Shown here one piece after another: positions 15,506 to 23,559 of a stretch of 23,622 nucleotides of DNA. The stretch's first letter is position 1; every line of letters starts with the position of its first letter. The stretch comes from Lysobacter_C sp966210725 (GTDB taxonomy: Bacteria > Pseudomonadota > Gammaproteobacteria > Xanthomonadales > Xanthomonadaceae): assembly GCA_966210725.1 (NCBI GenBank), contig CBIHLN010000036.1, forward strand, positions 1 through 23,622. The letters are read 5' to 3'. Below the pieces are notes generated by a model. It had not been told where the DNA came from. It saw nothing but the letters and a program-made list of their open reading frames with translations, and did not search any database. Position numbers and translations under genes: made by a program.

Positions 15506-16822
15506 ATGCGACGCCGACCCCGCTACCGGCGGCAGCTGCGCAGCCGCATCATCCTGGCGTTCGTGCTGCTGGGCTTCGGCCTGACGGCGCTGTTCGCGTT
15601 CGCCACCAACTGGACCCGCAACCGGGTCGAGACGCAGTTGGTCGAGGACGTGATGAACGAGAATATCGACGAGTACGCGCGGCAGTACTACTCGGCCCCG
15701 GACCGCAACCCGGAAATCCAGGTGCAGCAGATGTACGCGCGGCACGTGCGGCGCGAACGCTTCGAGGAACTCCGGCTCGATGAGCCGGACTGGTACGAAC
15801 TGCCCGACGGCATCCACAACATCAGTGGCACCGACGAGAACGGCGACACGTTCGCCTACAAGCTGGCGGTGCGGAAGACGCCGGACGAGTGGTTCTTCCT
15901 CGCGTACGACATGACGCAGGCCCGGCGCGGCGAGGAGCAGTTCAACCGCGCGATCTTCAGCTCGGTGGTCGTGTTCACTCTGTTGTCGCTGCTGGTGGGC
16001 TGGTGGGCCGCCTCGCGCGTGATGAGCCCGGTGTCGGAACTGGCACGGCGGCTCAAGCTGTCGGGCCGCAGCGCGCAACCTGAGGCGCTGGCCGCGCATT
16101 TCCCGGACGACGAGGTGGGCCAGCTGGCCGAGGCGCTGGACGACTATGCCGGGCGCTTGACGGACGTCGTCCAGCGGGACCGCGAGTTCAATGCCGATGT
16201 GAGCCACGAGCTGCGCACACCGCTGGCGGTGATCAAGGGGGCGGTCGAACTGCTGTTGTCGCGTCCCGACGTGGACGACAAGACCCGCAACCGGTTGCTG
16301 CGCATCCAGCGTGCCGAGCAGCAGTGCACCGACCTCATCAGCGCACTGCTGCTGCTGTCGCGGAACGAGCGCGGGCACGGTGCCACCGACGTGGGCAAGG
16401 TGGCCGAACAGCTCCTGGATGCGCACCGGGCACAGATCGTCGGCAAGACACTGGAGCTGCGTATCGAGGGTGCGCGCGGCCTGGTTGTGGACGCACCGGA
16501 AGCGGCGGTGGCCGTGGCGCTGGGCAATCTGATCGGCAACGCGGTGAAGTACACCAAGTCCGGCGCGGTGATCGTGCGCCTGCATCCGGACGCGGTGGAA
16601 GTGGTCGACTCCGGCCCCGGCCTCAGCGCCGAGGACGCGGCCAAGCTCTTCGAGCGCGGATACCGGGGCACCCATGCCGGCCACTCGCAGGGCGGCGGCA
16701 TCGGGCTGTCGATCGTCCGTCGGCTGTGCGATCTCTATGGCTGGAACGTGCGCGTGGCGCCCGGCGACGTGCAGGGCGTGGTCGCCACGCTGACTTTCTC
16801 CGCGACCGACGGCACACCGTAG
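15506..16822 (+). CDS. Membrane sensor histidine kinase (ColS/VgrS-like)
   Basis: A 438-residue inner-membrane kinase partnered with the regulator just upstream. Membrane helices are at about 14-33 and 150-170, enclosing a roughly 115-residue periplasmic sensor. A HAMP linker follows, then H234 (DVSHELRTPL), the N box N341/N345, D368-x-G-x-G and the G2 loop GGGIGLS (396-402). The periplasmic segment 84-101 is rich in acid residues and has an ExxE motif (E84-E87), the kind of iron-binding site reported for VgrS. The start is uncertain: the ATG at 15506 is used, while an ATG at 15473 would overlap the regulator gene by 14 bases. Neither has a clear ribosome-binding site. Confidence 0.9.
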   Translation: MRRRPRYRRQLRSRIILAFVLLGFGLTALFAFATNWTRNRVETQLVEDVMNENIDEYARQYYSAPDRNPEIQVQQMYARHVRRERFEELRLDEPDWYELPDGIHNISGTDENGDTFAYKLAVRKTPDEWFFLAYDMTQARRGEEQFNRAIFSSVVVFTLLSLLVGWWAASRVMSPVSELARRLKLSGRSAQPEALAAHFPDDEVGQLAEALDDYAGRLTDVVQRDREFNADVSHELRTPLAVIKGAVELLLSRPDVDDKTRNRLLRIQRAEQQCTDLISALLLLSRNERGHGATDVGKVAEQLLDAHRAQIVGKTLELRIEGARGLVVDAPEAAVAVALGNLIGNAVKYTKSGAVIVRLHPDAVEVVDSGPGLSAEDAAKLFERGYRGTHAGHSQGGGIGLSIVRRLCDLYGWNVRVAPGDVQGVVATLTFSATDGTP

Positions 16823-16966
16823 GCCGTGCGCTCGCGTGGGCGCCGGATACAGGGCGCCCTATCCCGAAGCGGCAGACGGAGGGGCGAGACTGCCCGGTCG
16901 CGCCCTGGAAAGCAGGCGGCTGCGGTGGTGCATCGCACCGCAAGCGCACCCGCGCCGGTCCGTCTC

Positions 16967-17884
16967 TCAGGCGTCCAGCGGCTCCAGCCAGCCGCGTGTG
17001 TCCGGCGTCGTGCCGTCAAACAGTCCGAAGAACAGGTCCTGGATACGACGCGTGACCGGGCCGGGCTTGCCCGCACCGACGGGGCGGCCGTCCACCGAAC
17101 GGATCGGCGTGATTTCGGCGGCCGTTCCACACATGAACAGCTCGTCGCACAGGTACAGATATTCGCGCGGCAGGTCGCGCTCGACCACGTCGATGCCCGC
17201 GTCGCGGGCCAGGTGGATGATCGAATTGCGGGTGATGCCGTTCAACAGCGCCGCGCTGACCGGGGTGGTATGCAGGGCGCCGCCGATCACCAGGAACAGG
17301 TTCTCGCCCGCGCCCTCGCTCAGCAGCCCGGTGGAGGCCAGGGCGATGCCTTCGCCGAAGCCCAGGCGGCGCGCTTCGCGGGCCACCAGCTGCCCCGACA
17401 GGTAATTGCCGCCGGCCTTGGCGCCTGCCGGGATGGTGTTGGGTGCGAAGCGCTGCCAGCTCGACACGCAGGCATCGATGCCGTCATCCAGCACGCCCTC
17501 GCCCAGGTACGGGCCCATGTGCCACGCCGCAACCGCCATGTCCGTCGGGGTATCCGCCGACAGGCCGAACCCGCCCAGGCCCCGGAATGCCACGGGGCGC
17601 AGATAGGCCTGCGACAGGCCGTTGCGCGCGACCACTTCGCGGCACGCGGCGTTGATCTCCTCCAGCGAGTACGGCATGTGCATCTCGTAGATGCGCGCCG
17701 ATGCCAACAGTCGGCGGTTGTGGTCGGTCAGCCGGAAGATCGCCGGGCCCGACGGGGTCTGGTAACAGCGGATGCCCTCGAACACGGACGAGCCGTAGTG
17801 CAGCGCATGCGACATGACATGCGTGGTGGCGTCGGCCCAGGGCTTGATCGCACCGTTGTGCCAGATCCATTCGGGGTAGTGCAT
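16967..17884 (-). CDS. ilvE: Branched-chain amino acid aminotransferase
   Basis: A 305-residue fold-type IV PLP enzyme that carries out the last step of valine, leucine and isoleucine synthesis using glutamate. The PLP lysine is K156 (AGAKAGGNYL). E190 (LLSEGAGENLF) contacts the pyridine nitrogen, and CGTAAEITPI forms the phosphate-binding loop. YGSSVFEGIRCY near residue 30 is the family N-terminal signature. The ATG at 17884 starts the conserved protein (E. coli IlvE has 309 residues); a 37-residue extension upstream is unlike the family. GGAA lies about 10 bases before it. It converges with the kinase gene over 144 bases that contain two hairpins (16838-16859 and 16921-16942) without U-tracts. 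Confidence 0.93.
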   Translation of the reverse strand: MHYPEWIWHNGAIKPWADATTHVMSHALHYGSSVFEGIRCYQTPSGPAIFRLTDHNRRLLASARIYEMHMPYSLEEINAACREVVARNGLSQAYLRPVAFRGLGGFGLSADTPTDMAVAAWHMGPYLGEGVLDDGIDACVSSWQRFAPNTIPAGAKAGGNYLSGQLVAREARRLGFGEGIALASTGLLSEGAGENLFLVIGGALHTTPVSAALLNGITRNSIIHLARDAGIDVVERDLPREYLYLCDELFMCGTAAEITPIRSVDGRPVGAGKPGPVTRRIQDLFFGLFDGTTPDTRGWLEPLDA

Positions 17885-17979
17885 GCGGGCGGTTCCGAGG
17901 GGCGGGAGCCGCCTATTGTGCCTGTGCGGCCGGGCGGGTGGATGCGCCTGCTGCTGGCCCAAGGGTGTCGGGCGGCGGC

Positions 17980-18579
17980 TCAGCCTTTGAGCCACCAGCA
18001 GCCCAGGTGGCGGTGCAATCCGAAGGTTGTGCTCGACGGGGTGATGCCGTTGGCGAGGGTCTGCTCCACCCGCAGGCCGACCGGCCGCTGGCGCACGGCC
18101 GACTGCGGATAGTAGGCGCCGTCCAGACCCTCCGGCGTCAGCGGCAGTACCGGAATGATGTCCACCAGCGGCCGTTGGGTGATCGCATCCAGGCGGTCCA
18201 GGATCGAGTAACCGGTGCGGCCGGACATGCCCGCCCAGTGGTACACCGCCGCCAGACGGTTGGCGTCACGTCCGTCGATCGCGCTGGTCATCTCATAGAC
18301 GAGGTCCTGCAGGTTGCGGGCACAGCCGCCCTGATGCAGACGGGCGACAGGGGGCGTGCCCGGCGGTGGCCGCTTCTGTTCAACCGCACCGATGTCCGCG
18401 CAGGCCCGGTCGGTGAATATGGACACGCCGTCCGCGCCGATGCACTCGCGCACCTGGGCCATCGCAGGCGGCCAGGCCAGGCTGGCGCACAAGCACCCTA
18501 TCGCCATGACGAGCGTGCACGCGCGACTGATTGCGGATCGGCGTGCGGGCAGGGCGACAGGTGCGGGATGTACGGGCAT
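17980..18579 (-). CDS. Secreted four-cysteine protein, DUF4124-like N-terminus (paralogue 1)
   Basis: A 199-residue protein of unknown function. Residues 1-41 are a long basic signal peptide ending MAQ. A DUF4124-like segment follows (C46-x4-DG-x3-FTD-x2-C60). The core has GGCAR (84-88), DANRLAAVYHWAGMSG and RLDAITQRPLV; the C-terminus is HRHLGCWW. Four cysteines (46, 60, 86, 194) match those of the downstream-numbered neighbour at 18814 and may form two disulfides. The ATG at 18579 is chosen to begin the signal peptide; an ATG at 18507 would give a shorter one. The two genes form a tandem same-strand pair 234 bases apart. Confidence 0.72.
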   Translation of the reverse strand: MPVHPAPVALPARRSAISRACTLVMAIGCLCASLAWPPAMAQVRECIGADGVSIFTDRACADIGAVEQKRPPPGTPPVARLHQGGCARNLQDLVYEMTSAIDGRDANRLAAVYHWAGMSGRTGYSILDRLDAITQRPLVDIIPVLPLTPEGLDGAYYPQSAVRQRPVGLRVEQTLANGITPSSTTFGLHRHLGCWWLKG

Positions 18580-18689
18580 CGATGCAGCGTACTGCCGTGA
18601 ACGAGGCGGGAAAAGTGCATGCGGCACGCGCAGCGCTCAACCGTTTATGCGGTGGGACGTCGCGCATCGATCCGCGCCTTGATGACGCT

Positions 18690-18711
18690 TGAGCTGGACG
18701 TGAGCTGGACG
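18690..18711. repeat. Perfect 11-bp tandem duplication
   Basis: TGAGCTGGACG occurs twice in tandem at 18690-18700 and 18701-18711, in the gap between the two paralogous secreted-protein genes. No function is seen. The rest of that gap (18580-18813) shows only a weak GC-rich hairpin near 18760-18782. Confidence 0.7.
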
Positions 18712-18813
18712 CGCTTACTAGTTACCGGTCCCCTGCCGAGTGGGCGTGGCCGGAAAAAGGCGGCAGCGCTCTGCGGCGGATCGGATGAGATTGGAGCTTG
18801 CAAGCGGGTCTGA

Positions 18814-19449
18814 TCAGAAGCGGACGAAGTAGCAGCCCTGGTGCCGGTGCACATCGAAATCCACGACCGTCCGGCTCGCGCCGTGGCCGAAGCTCAACTG
18901 CATGATGCCCGCGTCACTGCCGCTTGCCGGTGCGCTCGCGTCCGCGTACGTACCGAAGCCACCGCCGATGCTGGCGTTGAAGTACTGCGCATGCACAAGA
19001 GGCTGGCCGGTCAGGCGCCCCAGCCGTTCCATGACCGCCTGGCCCTGCGAATGGCTCATGCCCGCCCAGTGGTAGCTCTCGGCAACCCGGTTGACATCCG
19101 CCAACGCCAATGCCCCCTGCAGATCCATGGAGAGTTGCGTGGCCGATCGCGCACAACCACCGCTCGGCGAGCGTCGGCCCGGGGCGGCAAGCGTCGTCAA
19201 AGAGGGGTCGGCATGCACCGCATCACCGCTGTCGGCGCTGTCCTCCCGCGCGAGGCGCGTCAACAGCTCGCCGGACATCGGTGCGGCCTGGGCGCCGAAC
19301 ATTCCGCACGGCTTGTCCGTGTAGACCGTGGTGCCATCCTCAGCCTGGCACCGCTGGATGCCATTGGCCGAGGCGTTGACCGCCGGTGCCACGGGCAGCG
19401 CGGCGAGTGACAGGACGAGGGCGGAAGCGAGGACAGAGCGCGTGTTCAT
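18814..19449 (-). CDS. Secreted four-cysteine protein, DUF4124-like N-terminus (paralogue 2)
   Basis: A 211-residue protein of unknown function and a diverged paralogue of the gene at 17980. Residues 1-26 are a signal peptide. The DUF4124-like segment is C34-x3-DG-x3-YTDKPC48. The shared core is GGCAR (97-101), DVNRVAESYHWAGMSH and RLGRLTGQPLV. The C-terminus is VHRHQGCYFVRF. The cysteines at 34, 48, 99 and 206 line up with those of the paralogue; the linker at 60-95 and the glycine-rich 160-180 region do not. The ATG at 19449 begins the signal peptide; an 18-residue extension upstream is rejected. It starts 97 bases after the metF stop on the same strand. Confidence 0.75.
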   Translation of the reverse strand: MNTRSVLASALVLSLAALPVAPAVNASANGIQRCQAEDGTTVYTDKPCGMFGAQAAPMSGELLTRLAREDSADSGDAVHADPSLTTLAAPGRRSPSGGCARSATQLSMDLQGALALADVNRVAESYHWAGMSHSQGQAVMERLGRLTGQPLVHAQYFNASIGGGFGTYADASAPASGSDAGIMQLSFGHGASRTVVDFDVHRHQGCYFVRF

Positions 19450-19546
19450 ATCGGGATGCTGCGCGTTCGGGGGGTGTGCGCATGCTCCCGTCGGGCCCGT
19501 CAAAAGCTTGTGGGATAAGGCGTCCGTGACTGAACGTCACCGCAAC

Positions 19547-20371
19547 TCAGCGCAAATGTTCGAGTACGTTTAAGGTCGGTTTGGCCAGATTGAGCGTGTA
19601 GAAGTGCAGGCCGGGGGCGCCGCCTTCGACCAGCCGCCGGCACAGCTGCGCCACGACCTCGGCACCGAAGGCGCGCACGCTCTGGACGTCGTCGGCATAG
19701 GCCAGCATGCGCTGGGCCACCCAGCGCGGAATCTCCGCACCGCACAGCTCGGAGAAACGGCGGATCTGGCTGAAGTTCGCGATCGGCATGATGCCCGGCA
19801 CGATCGGGATGTCGATGCCCGCCCCGCGTACGTCGTCGACGAAGCGGAAGTAGGCATCGGCGTTGTAGAAGTACTGCGTGATCGCCCCGTTCGCACCGGC
19901 GTCGACCTTGCGTTTGAAGTTCGCGAGGTCCGCGTGCGCATCGCGTGCCTGGGGGTGCATCTCGGGGTAGGCCGCGACCTCGATGTGGAAGTGGTCGCCG
20001 GTCTCGCGGCGGATGAATTCCACCAGCTCGTTGGCATAGCGCAGGTCACCCGGGCTGACCATGCCCGAGGGCAGGTCGCCGCGCAGGGTGACGAGCCGCT
20101 TCGCGCCCAGGGCGCGATACAGCTTCAGCAGCCCACGGATTTCCTCGCGCGACCCGCCCATGCAGGTGATGTGCGGCGCGGCGGACAGGCCGTGCTCGCG
20201 CCCGAGGCGCTGGATGGTTTCGGGCGTGTGGCTGAGGGTCGAGCCGCCGGCGCCGAAGGTGACGCTGACGTACTCGGGCGACTCGCGCTTGAGCCGGGCC
20301 ACGGTCCTGTCGAGCTGCGTGCGCTGCTCGTCGGTCTTGGGCGGGTAGAACTCGAAGCTGATCGGGGTCAT
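19547..20371 (-). CDS. metF: Methylenetetrahydrofolate reductase
   Basis: A 274-residue flavoenzyme that reduces 5,10-methylene-THF to 5-methyl-THF, the methyl donor for methionine synthesis. The TIM-barrel signatures are ISFEFYPPKT with catalytic E7, VSVTFGAGGST (35-45), LVTLRGDLPSG with D99, and NFKRKVDAGANGAITQYFYNAD. The ATG at 20371 begins the conserved sequence; a 27-residue in-frame extension is rejected because it would translate the operator-like palindrome at 20406-20434. No Shine-Dalgarno is evident. The gene follows metK and ahcY on the same strand but is separated from ahcY by a terminator and REP pair. Confidence 0.95.
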   Translation of the reverse strand: MTPISFEFYPPKTDEQRTQLDRTVARLKRESPEYVSVTFGAGGSTLSHTPETIQRLGREHGLSAAPHITCMGGSREEIRGLLKLYRALGAKRLVTLRGDLPSGMVSPGDLRYANELVEFIRRETGDHFHIEVAAYPEMHPQARDAHADLANFKRKVDAGANGAITQYFYNADAYFRFVDDVRGAGIDIPIVPGIMPIANFSQIRRFSELCGAEIPRWVAQRMLAYADDVQSVRAFGAEVVAQLCRRLVEGGAPGLHFYTLNLAKPTLNVLEHLR

Positions 20372-20405
20372 GCGTCGCACGCAATGGATGGGCTGCGTGC
20401 AATGT

Positions 20406-20434
20406 ATCGCTTCATCGGGATGAATGTAAGCGAT
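20406..20434 (-). promoter_or_regulatory. Operator-like palindrome upstream of metF
   Basis: Outer arms ATCGCTT (20406-20412) and AAGCGAT (20428-20434) are exact complements, and TTCATC-gg-GATGAA (20411-20424) forms a nested palindrome. The core CATCGGGAT is identical to that in the palindrome before metK, and 15 of 20 aligned positions agree. It lies 35 bases before the metF ATG. A SahR-like ArsR repressor site is a reasonable guess. Confidence 0.55.
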
Positions 20435-20457
20435 CCGTCGTGCCACTCCCAACTTTC

Positions 20458-20533
20458 TGTAGGAGCGGCTTCAGCCGCGAATGGGTCTGGCAGGTCCACG
20501 CGGTAGGCCATCGCGGCTGAAGCCGCCCCTGCA
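20458..20533. repeat. REP doublet (REPIN) between ahcY and metF
   Basis: A GTAG-headed REP at 20458-20480 (stem GCGGC-ttca-GCCGC) faces an inverted copy at 20511-20533, with 30 bases between. The palindromic core matches REP4 at 1365-1386 more closely than REP2/REP3. Confidence 0.85.
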
Positions 20534-20551
20534 AGGGCGCTCTAAGGCCTG

Positions 20552-20582
20552 CAAAGAGAAACGGGCGCCGAAGCGCCCGTTT
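20552..20582 (-). terminator. Rho-independent terminator of ahcY
   Basis: On the minus strand AAACGGGCGC (20582-20573) pairs with GCGCCCGTTT (20568-20559) around a TTCG tetraloop, followed by a T-rich CTCTTTG. It begins 24 bases after the ahcY stop. Confidence 0.9.
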
Positions 20583-20606
20583 CCTAGCAACCGTGTCCGC
20601 CATCGA

Positions 20607-22070
20607 TCAGTAGCGGTAGTGCTCCGGCTTGTACGGCCCCTCGACCGGCACGCCGAGGTAGTCGGCCTGGTCCTTGGTGAGCGTGGTCAGCTTCACGCCG
20701 ATCTTCTCCAGGTGCAGGCGCGCGACCTCTTCGTCCAGCTTCTTGGGCAGCAGGTAGACCTGGTTGCCGTAGTCGTCCTTGTTGGCCCACAGGTCGATCT
20801 GCGCCAGCGTCTGGTTGGCGAAGGAGTTGGACATCACGAAGCTGGGGTGGCCGGTGGCGCAGCCCAGGTTTACCAGGCGGCCCTCGGCCAGCAGGAAGAT
20901 GCTGTTGCCCGGCTTTCCATCAGTACCGGCGAAGGTGAACTTGTCCACCTGCGGCTTGATGTTGGTCTTTTGCACGCCCTTGAGCGCGTACAGCGCATCG
21001 ACCTGGATCTCGTTGTCGAAGTGGCCGATGTTGCAGACGATCGCCTGGTCCTTCATCGCCTGCATGTGCTCGACGGTGATGATGTCCTTGTTGCCGGTGG
21101 TGGTGACGTAGATGTCGCCGCGGCCCAGGGTCGACTCGATCGTGTTGACCTCGAAGCCCTCCATCGACGCCTGCAGGGCGCAGATCGGGTCGATCTCGGT
21201 CACCACCACGCGCGCGCCGTAGGCCCGCAGCGAGTGTGCCGAGCCCTTGCCGACGTCGCCGTAGCCGCAGACCACGGCCACCTTGCCGGCCAGCATCACG
21301 TCCATCGCGCGCTTGAGCCCGTCCGCCAGCGACTCGCGGCAGCCGTAGAGGTTGTCGAACTTGGACTTGGTGACCGAGTCGTTGACGTTGATCGCCGGCA
21401 CCAGCAGCTTGCCGGCCTCGGCCAGCTGGTAGAGGCGGTGCACGCCGGTGGTGGTTTCCTCGGACACGCCCTTCCAGTCGCGCACGACGGTGGTCCAGAA
21501 ACCCGGGCGCTCGGCATGCACGCGCTTGAGCAGGTTCTTGATGACCTGCTCCTCGTGGCTCGACGCCTTGCCGTCGACCCAGCGGCTGTCGCCCTGCTCG
21601 AGCTCGTACCCCTTGTGGATCAGCAGCGTGACGTCACCACCGTCGTCCACCACCAGCTGCGGGCCCAGGAAGCCGCCCTTGCCGTCGGGGAAGCTCAGCG
21701 CCTCCAGGGTGCAGTCCCAGTACTCCTCCAGCGTCTCGCCCTTCCAGGCGAACACCGGGGTGCCGGTGGCAGCGATCGCCGCGGCGGCATGGTCCTGCGT
21801 GGAGAAGATGTTGCACGACGCCCAGCGCACGTCGCCGCCGATGTCCTTCAGCGTTTCGATCAGCACCGCCGTCTGGATGGTCATGTGCAGCGAGCCGGTC
21901 ACGCGCACGCCCTTGAGCGGCGCCTCGGACGCGTACTTGCGGCGGATGGACATCAGGCCGGGCATTTCGTGCTCGGCGATGTCGATTTCCTTGCGGCCCC
22001 AGTCGGCCAGCGAGATGTCGGCGATCTTGTAGTCGCCGTCCTGGGAAAACGTCTTGGGTACTGCGTTCAT
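20607..22070 (-). CDS. ahcY: S-adenosylhomocysteine hydrolase
   Basis: A 487-residue NAD-dependent enzyme that splits SAH into homocysteine and adenosine, removing the product inhibitor of methyltransferases. Visible are the N-terminal YKIADISLADWGRKEI, substrate-site VTGSLHMTIQTAVLIETL, the NAD-binding VVCGYGDVGKG, and the C-terminal GPYKPEHYRY with the conserved Lys and Tyr. The ATG at 22070 has GGAG nine bases upstream; a 17-residue extension is rejected. A SAH riboswitch lies in the leader, so expression should rise when SAH accumulates. It follows metK by 246 bases. Confidence 0.97.
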   Translation of the reverse strand: MNAVPKTFSQDGDYKIADISLADWGRKEIDIAEHEMPGLMSIRRKYASEAPLKGVRVTGSLHMTIQTAVLIETLKDIGGDVRWASCNIFSTQDHAAAAIAATGTPVFAWKGETLEEYWDCTLEALSFPDGKGGFLGPQLVVDDGGDVTLLIHKGYELEQGDSRWVDGKASSHEEQVIKNLLKRVHAERPGFWTTVVRDWKGVSEETTTGVHRLYQLAEAGKLLVPAINVNDSVTKSKFDNLYGCRESLADGLKRAMDVMLAGKVAVVCGYGDVGKGSAHSLRAYGARVVVTEIDPICALQASMEGFEVNTIESTLGRGDIYVTTTGNKDIITVEHMQAMKDQAIVCNIGHFDNEIQVDALYALKGVQKTNIKPQVDKFTFAGTDGKPGNSIFLLAEGRLVNLGCATGHPSFVMSNSFANQTLAQIDLWANKDDYGNQVYLLPKKLDEEVARLHLEKIGVKLTTLTKDQADYLGVPVEGPYKPEHYRY

Positions 22071-22120
22071 GCGAAAGCTCCGGTCATGGGCCGGCCCGCG
22101 TGGGGCAGGCGGTGGAAGCA

Positions 22121-22195
22121 ACCGGGCGCCGTTGGTGCGTGGAACCTCGCCGAGCCTGGCCGTCGCCTGACGGTCGCAGCGCCCCTCGGCGGGGC
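22121..22195 (-). promoter_or_regulatory. SAH riboswitch in the ahcY leader
   Basis: Read on the minus strand, the three conserved blocks of the SAH riboswitch occur in order: CCGAGGGGCGCTGCGACCG, CCAGGCTCGG and CAACGGCGCCC. P1 pairs CGCCGAG (22191-22185) with CTCGGCG (22154-22148). P2 pairs CCGTC (22173-22169) with GACGG (22164-22160). The pseudoknot pairs GGGCGC (22184-22179) with GCGCCC (22129-22124). It ends about 50 bases before the ahcY ATG. A possible -10 TAAAAT at 22210-22205 would start transcription right at its 5' edge. Family members turn expression on when SAH binds. Confidence 0.93.
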
Positions 22196-22246
22196 AGGGT
22201 GGTGATTTTACGTCCGCTGGTCGCGCCGTGGCGGGCCGGAAACGTG

Positions 22247-22271
22247 AACGGGCCGTTCTGGACGGCCCGTT
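22247..22271 (-). terminator. Hairpin after metK, probable terminator
   Basis: AACGGGCCGT (22247-22256) pairs with ACGGCCCGTT (22262-22271) around a 5-base loop. A second stem, CCGCCTCG/CGAGGCGG (22283-22307), lies between it and the metK stop. The downstream minus-strand sequence is only modestly T-rich (TTCACGTTTCC). Confidence 0.6.
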
Positions 22272-22316
22272 GGTGTCGCCCCCCGCCTCGCAGATGAAGC
22301 GAGGCGGTCGGCGGTC

Positions 22317-23549
22317 TTACAGCTTGGCCGCCTTGCGCAGCTCGTCGGCGCGGTCGGTCTTCTCCCAGGAGAAGGCCGTGGCCTTCTGGGTCACGCCGGC
22401 ACCGTCGATGTAGCTGACCTCCTGCGGCTTGCGGCCGAAGTGGCCGTAGGCCGCGGTCGGGCGGTAGATCGGGTGGATCAGGTCGAGCATCTTGACGATG
22501 CCGTACGGGCGCAGGTCGAAGTGCTTGCGGATCAGCTTCTCGATCTTGTCGTCGCTGATCTTGCCGGTGCCGAACGTGGTGACCGAGATCGAAGTCGGCT
22601 CGGCCACGCCGATCGCGTAGCTCAGCTGCACTTCGCACTTGTCGGCCAGACCGGCGGCCACGACGTTCTTGGCGACGTAACGCGCGGCGTAGGCGGCCGA
22701 ACGGTCAACCTTGGACGGGTCCTTGCCGGAGAACGCGCCGCCACCGTGGCGCGCCATGCCGCCGTAGGTGTCGACGATGATCTTGCGGCCGGTCAGGCCG
22801 CAATCGCCCACCGGTCCGCCGATCACGAAGATGCCGGTCGGGTTGATGTGGATCTTGTTCTTGGGCAGCGACTCCATCCACTTCTTCGGCAGCACCGGCT
22901 TGAGGATGTGCTCGCGCACCGCCTCGACCAGGTCCTTCTGCTTGATGCCCGGGTCGTGCTGGGTCGAGAGCACGACGGCGTCGAGGCCGACGATCTGGTT
23001 GGCGTTGTCGTAGCGCAGGGTGACCTGGCTCTTGGCGTCCGGGCGCAGCCACGGCAGCGGCGAATTCTTCTTCTTGCGGATCTTGGCCTGCTGCTCGACC
23101 AGCCGGTGGCTGTAATAGATCGGTGCGGGCATGAACTCCGGCGCCTCGTTGCAGGCGTAGCCGAACATCAGGCCCTGGTCGCCCGCGCCCTGCTCCTCGG
23201 GCTTCTTCTGCTTCTTCTGGCTGCCGTCCACGCCGGCGGCGATGTCGGGCGACTGCTTGCCCAGCATGTTGATGATGGCGCAGGTGTGGCCGTCGAAGCC
23301 GACGTCGGAGTTGTCGTAGCCGATCTCGTTGATCACGCCACGCGCCAGCGACTCGATGTCGACCCATGCCGAGGTGGTGACCTCGCCGGCGACGATCGCC
23401 GCGCCCGTCTTCACCAGCGTCTCGCAGGCCACGCGTGCGCGCTTGTCCTGGGTCAGGATCGCGTCGAGCACGGCGTCGGAGATCTGGTCGGCGATCTTGT
23501 CCGGGTGGCCTTCGGAAACGGATTCGGAGGTGAAGAGGTAGCTGGACAT
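22317..23549 (-). CDS. metK: S-adenosylmethionine synthetase
   Basis: A 410-residue enzyme making SAM from methionine and ATP. Signatures are FTSESVSEGHPDKIADQISD at the N-terminus, the hexapeptide-type GAGDQGLMFGYAC, GGPVGDCGLTGRKIIVDTYGG and GGGAFSGKDPSKVDRSAAY. It is about 26 residues longer than E. coli MetK. The extra residues are a lysine-rich loop (SQKKQKKPEE) just before GAGDQG and a C-terminal insert (KPQEVSYIDGAGVTQKATA). Both break no core motif and are probably lineage-type. AAGGA lies 11 bases before the ATG, within the operator-like palindrome. Confidence 0.97.
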   Translation of the reverse strand: MSSYLFTSESVSEGHPDKIADQISDAVLDAILTQDKRARVACETLVKTGAAIVAGEVTTSAWVDIESLARGVINEIGYDNSDVGFDGHTCAIINMLGKQSPDIAAGVDGSQKKQKKPEEQGAGDQGLMFGYACNEAPEFMPAPIYYSHRLVEQQAKIRKKKNSPLPWLRPDAKSQVTLRYDNANQIVGLDAVVLSTQHDPGIKQKDLVEAVREHILKPVLPKKWMESLPKNKIHINPTGIFVIGGPVGDCGLTGRKIIVDTYGGMARHGGGAFSGKDPSKVDRSAAYAARYVAKNVVAAGLADKCEVQLSYAIGVAEPTSISVTTFGTGKISDDKIEKLIRKHFDLRPYGIVKMLDLIHPIYRPTAAYGHFGRKPQEVSYIDGAGVTQKATAFSWEKTDRADELRKAAKL

Positions 23550-23559
23550 CGGCGTTTAT

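Noticed and set aside
18755..18785. Terminator for the secreted paralogue at 18814
   Set aside because: A TTTTT run exists on the minus strand, but the preceding stem is interrupted by mismatches, so I do not call it.
19450..19460. ATCCCGAT close to the start of the secreted paralogue, resembling the metK/metF motif
   Set aside because: Only an 8-base core is shared and no flanking inverted repeat is present; chance is likely.
20481..22205. Long plus-strand frame antisense to ahcY
   Set aside because: Val/Leu/His/Gln-rich shadow; it would also cross the REPIN, the terminator and the riboswitch.
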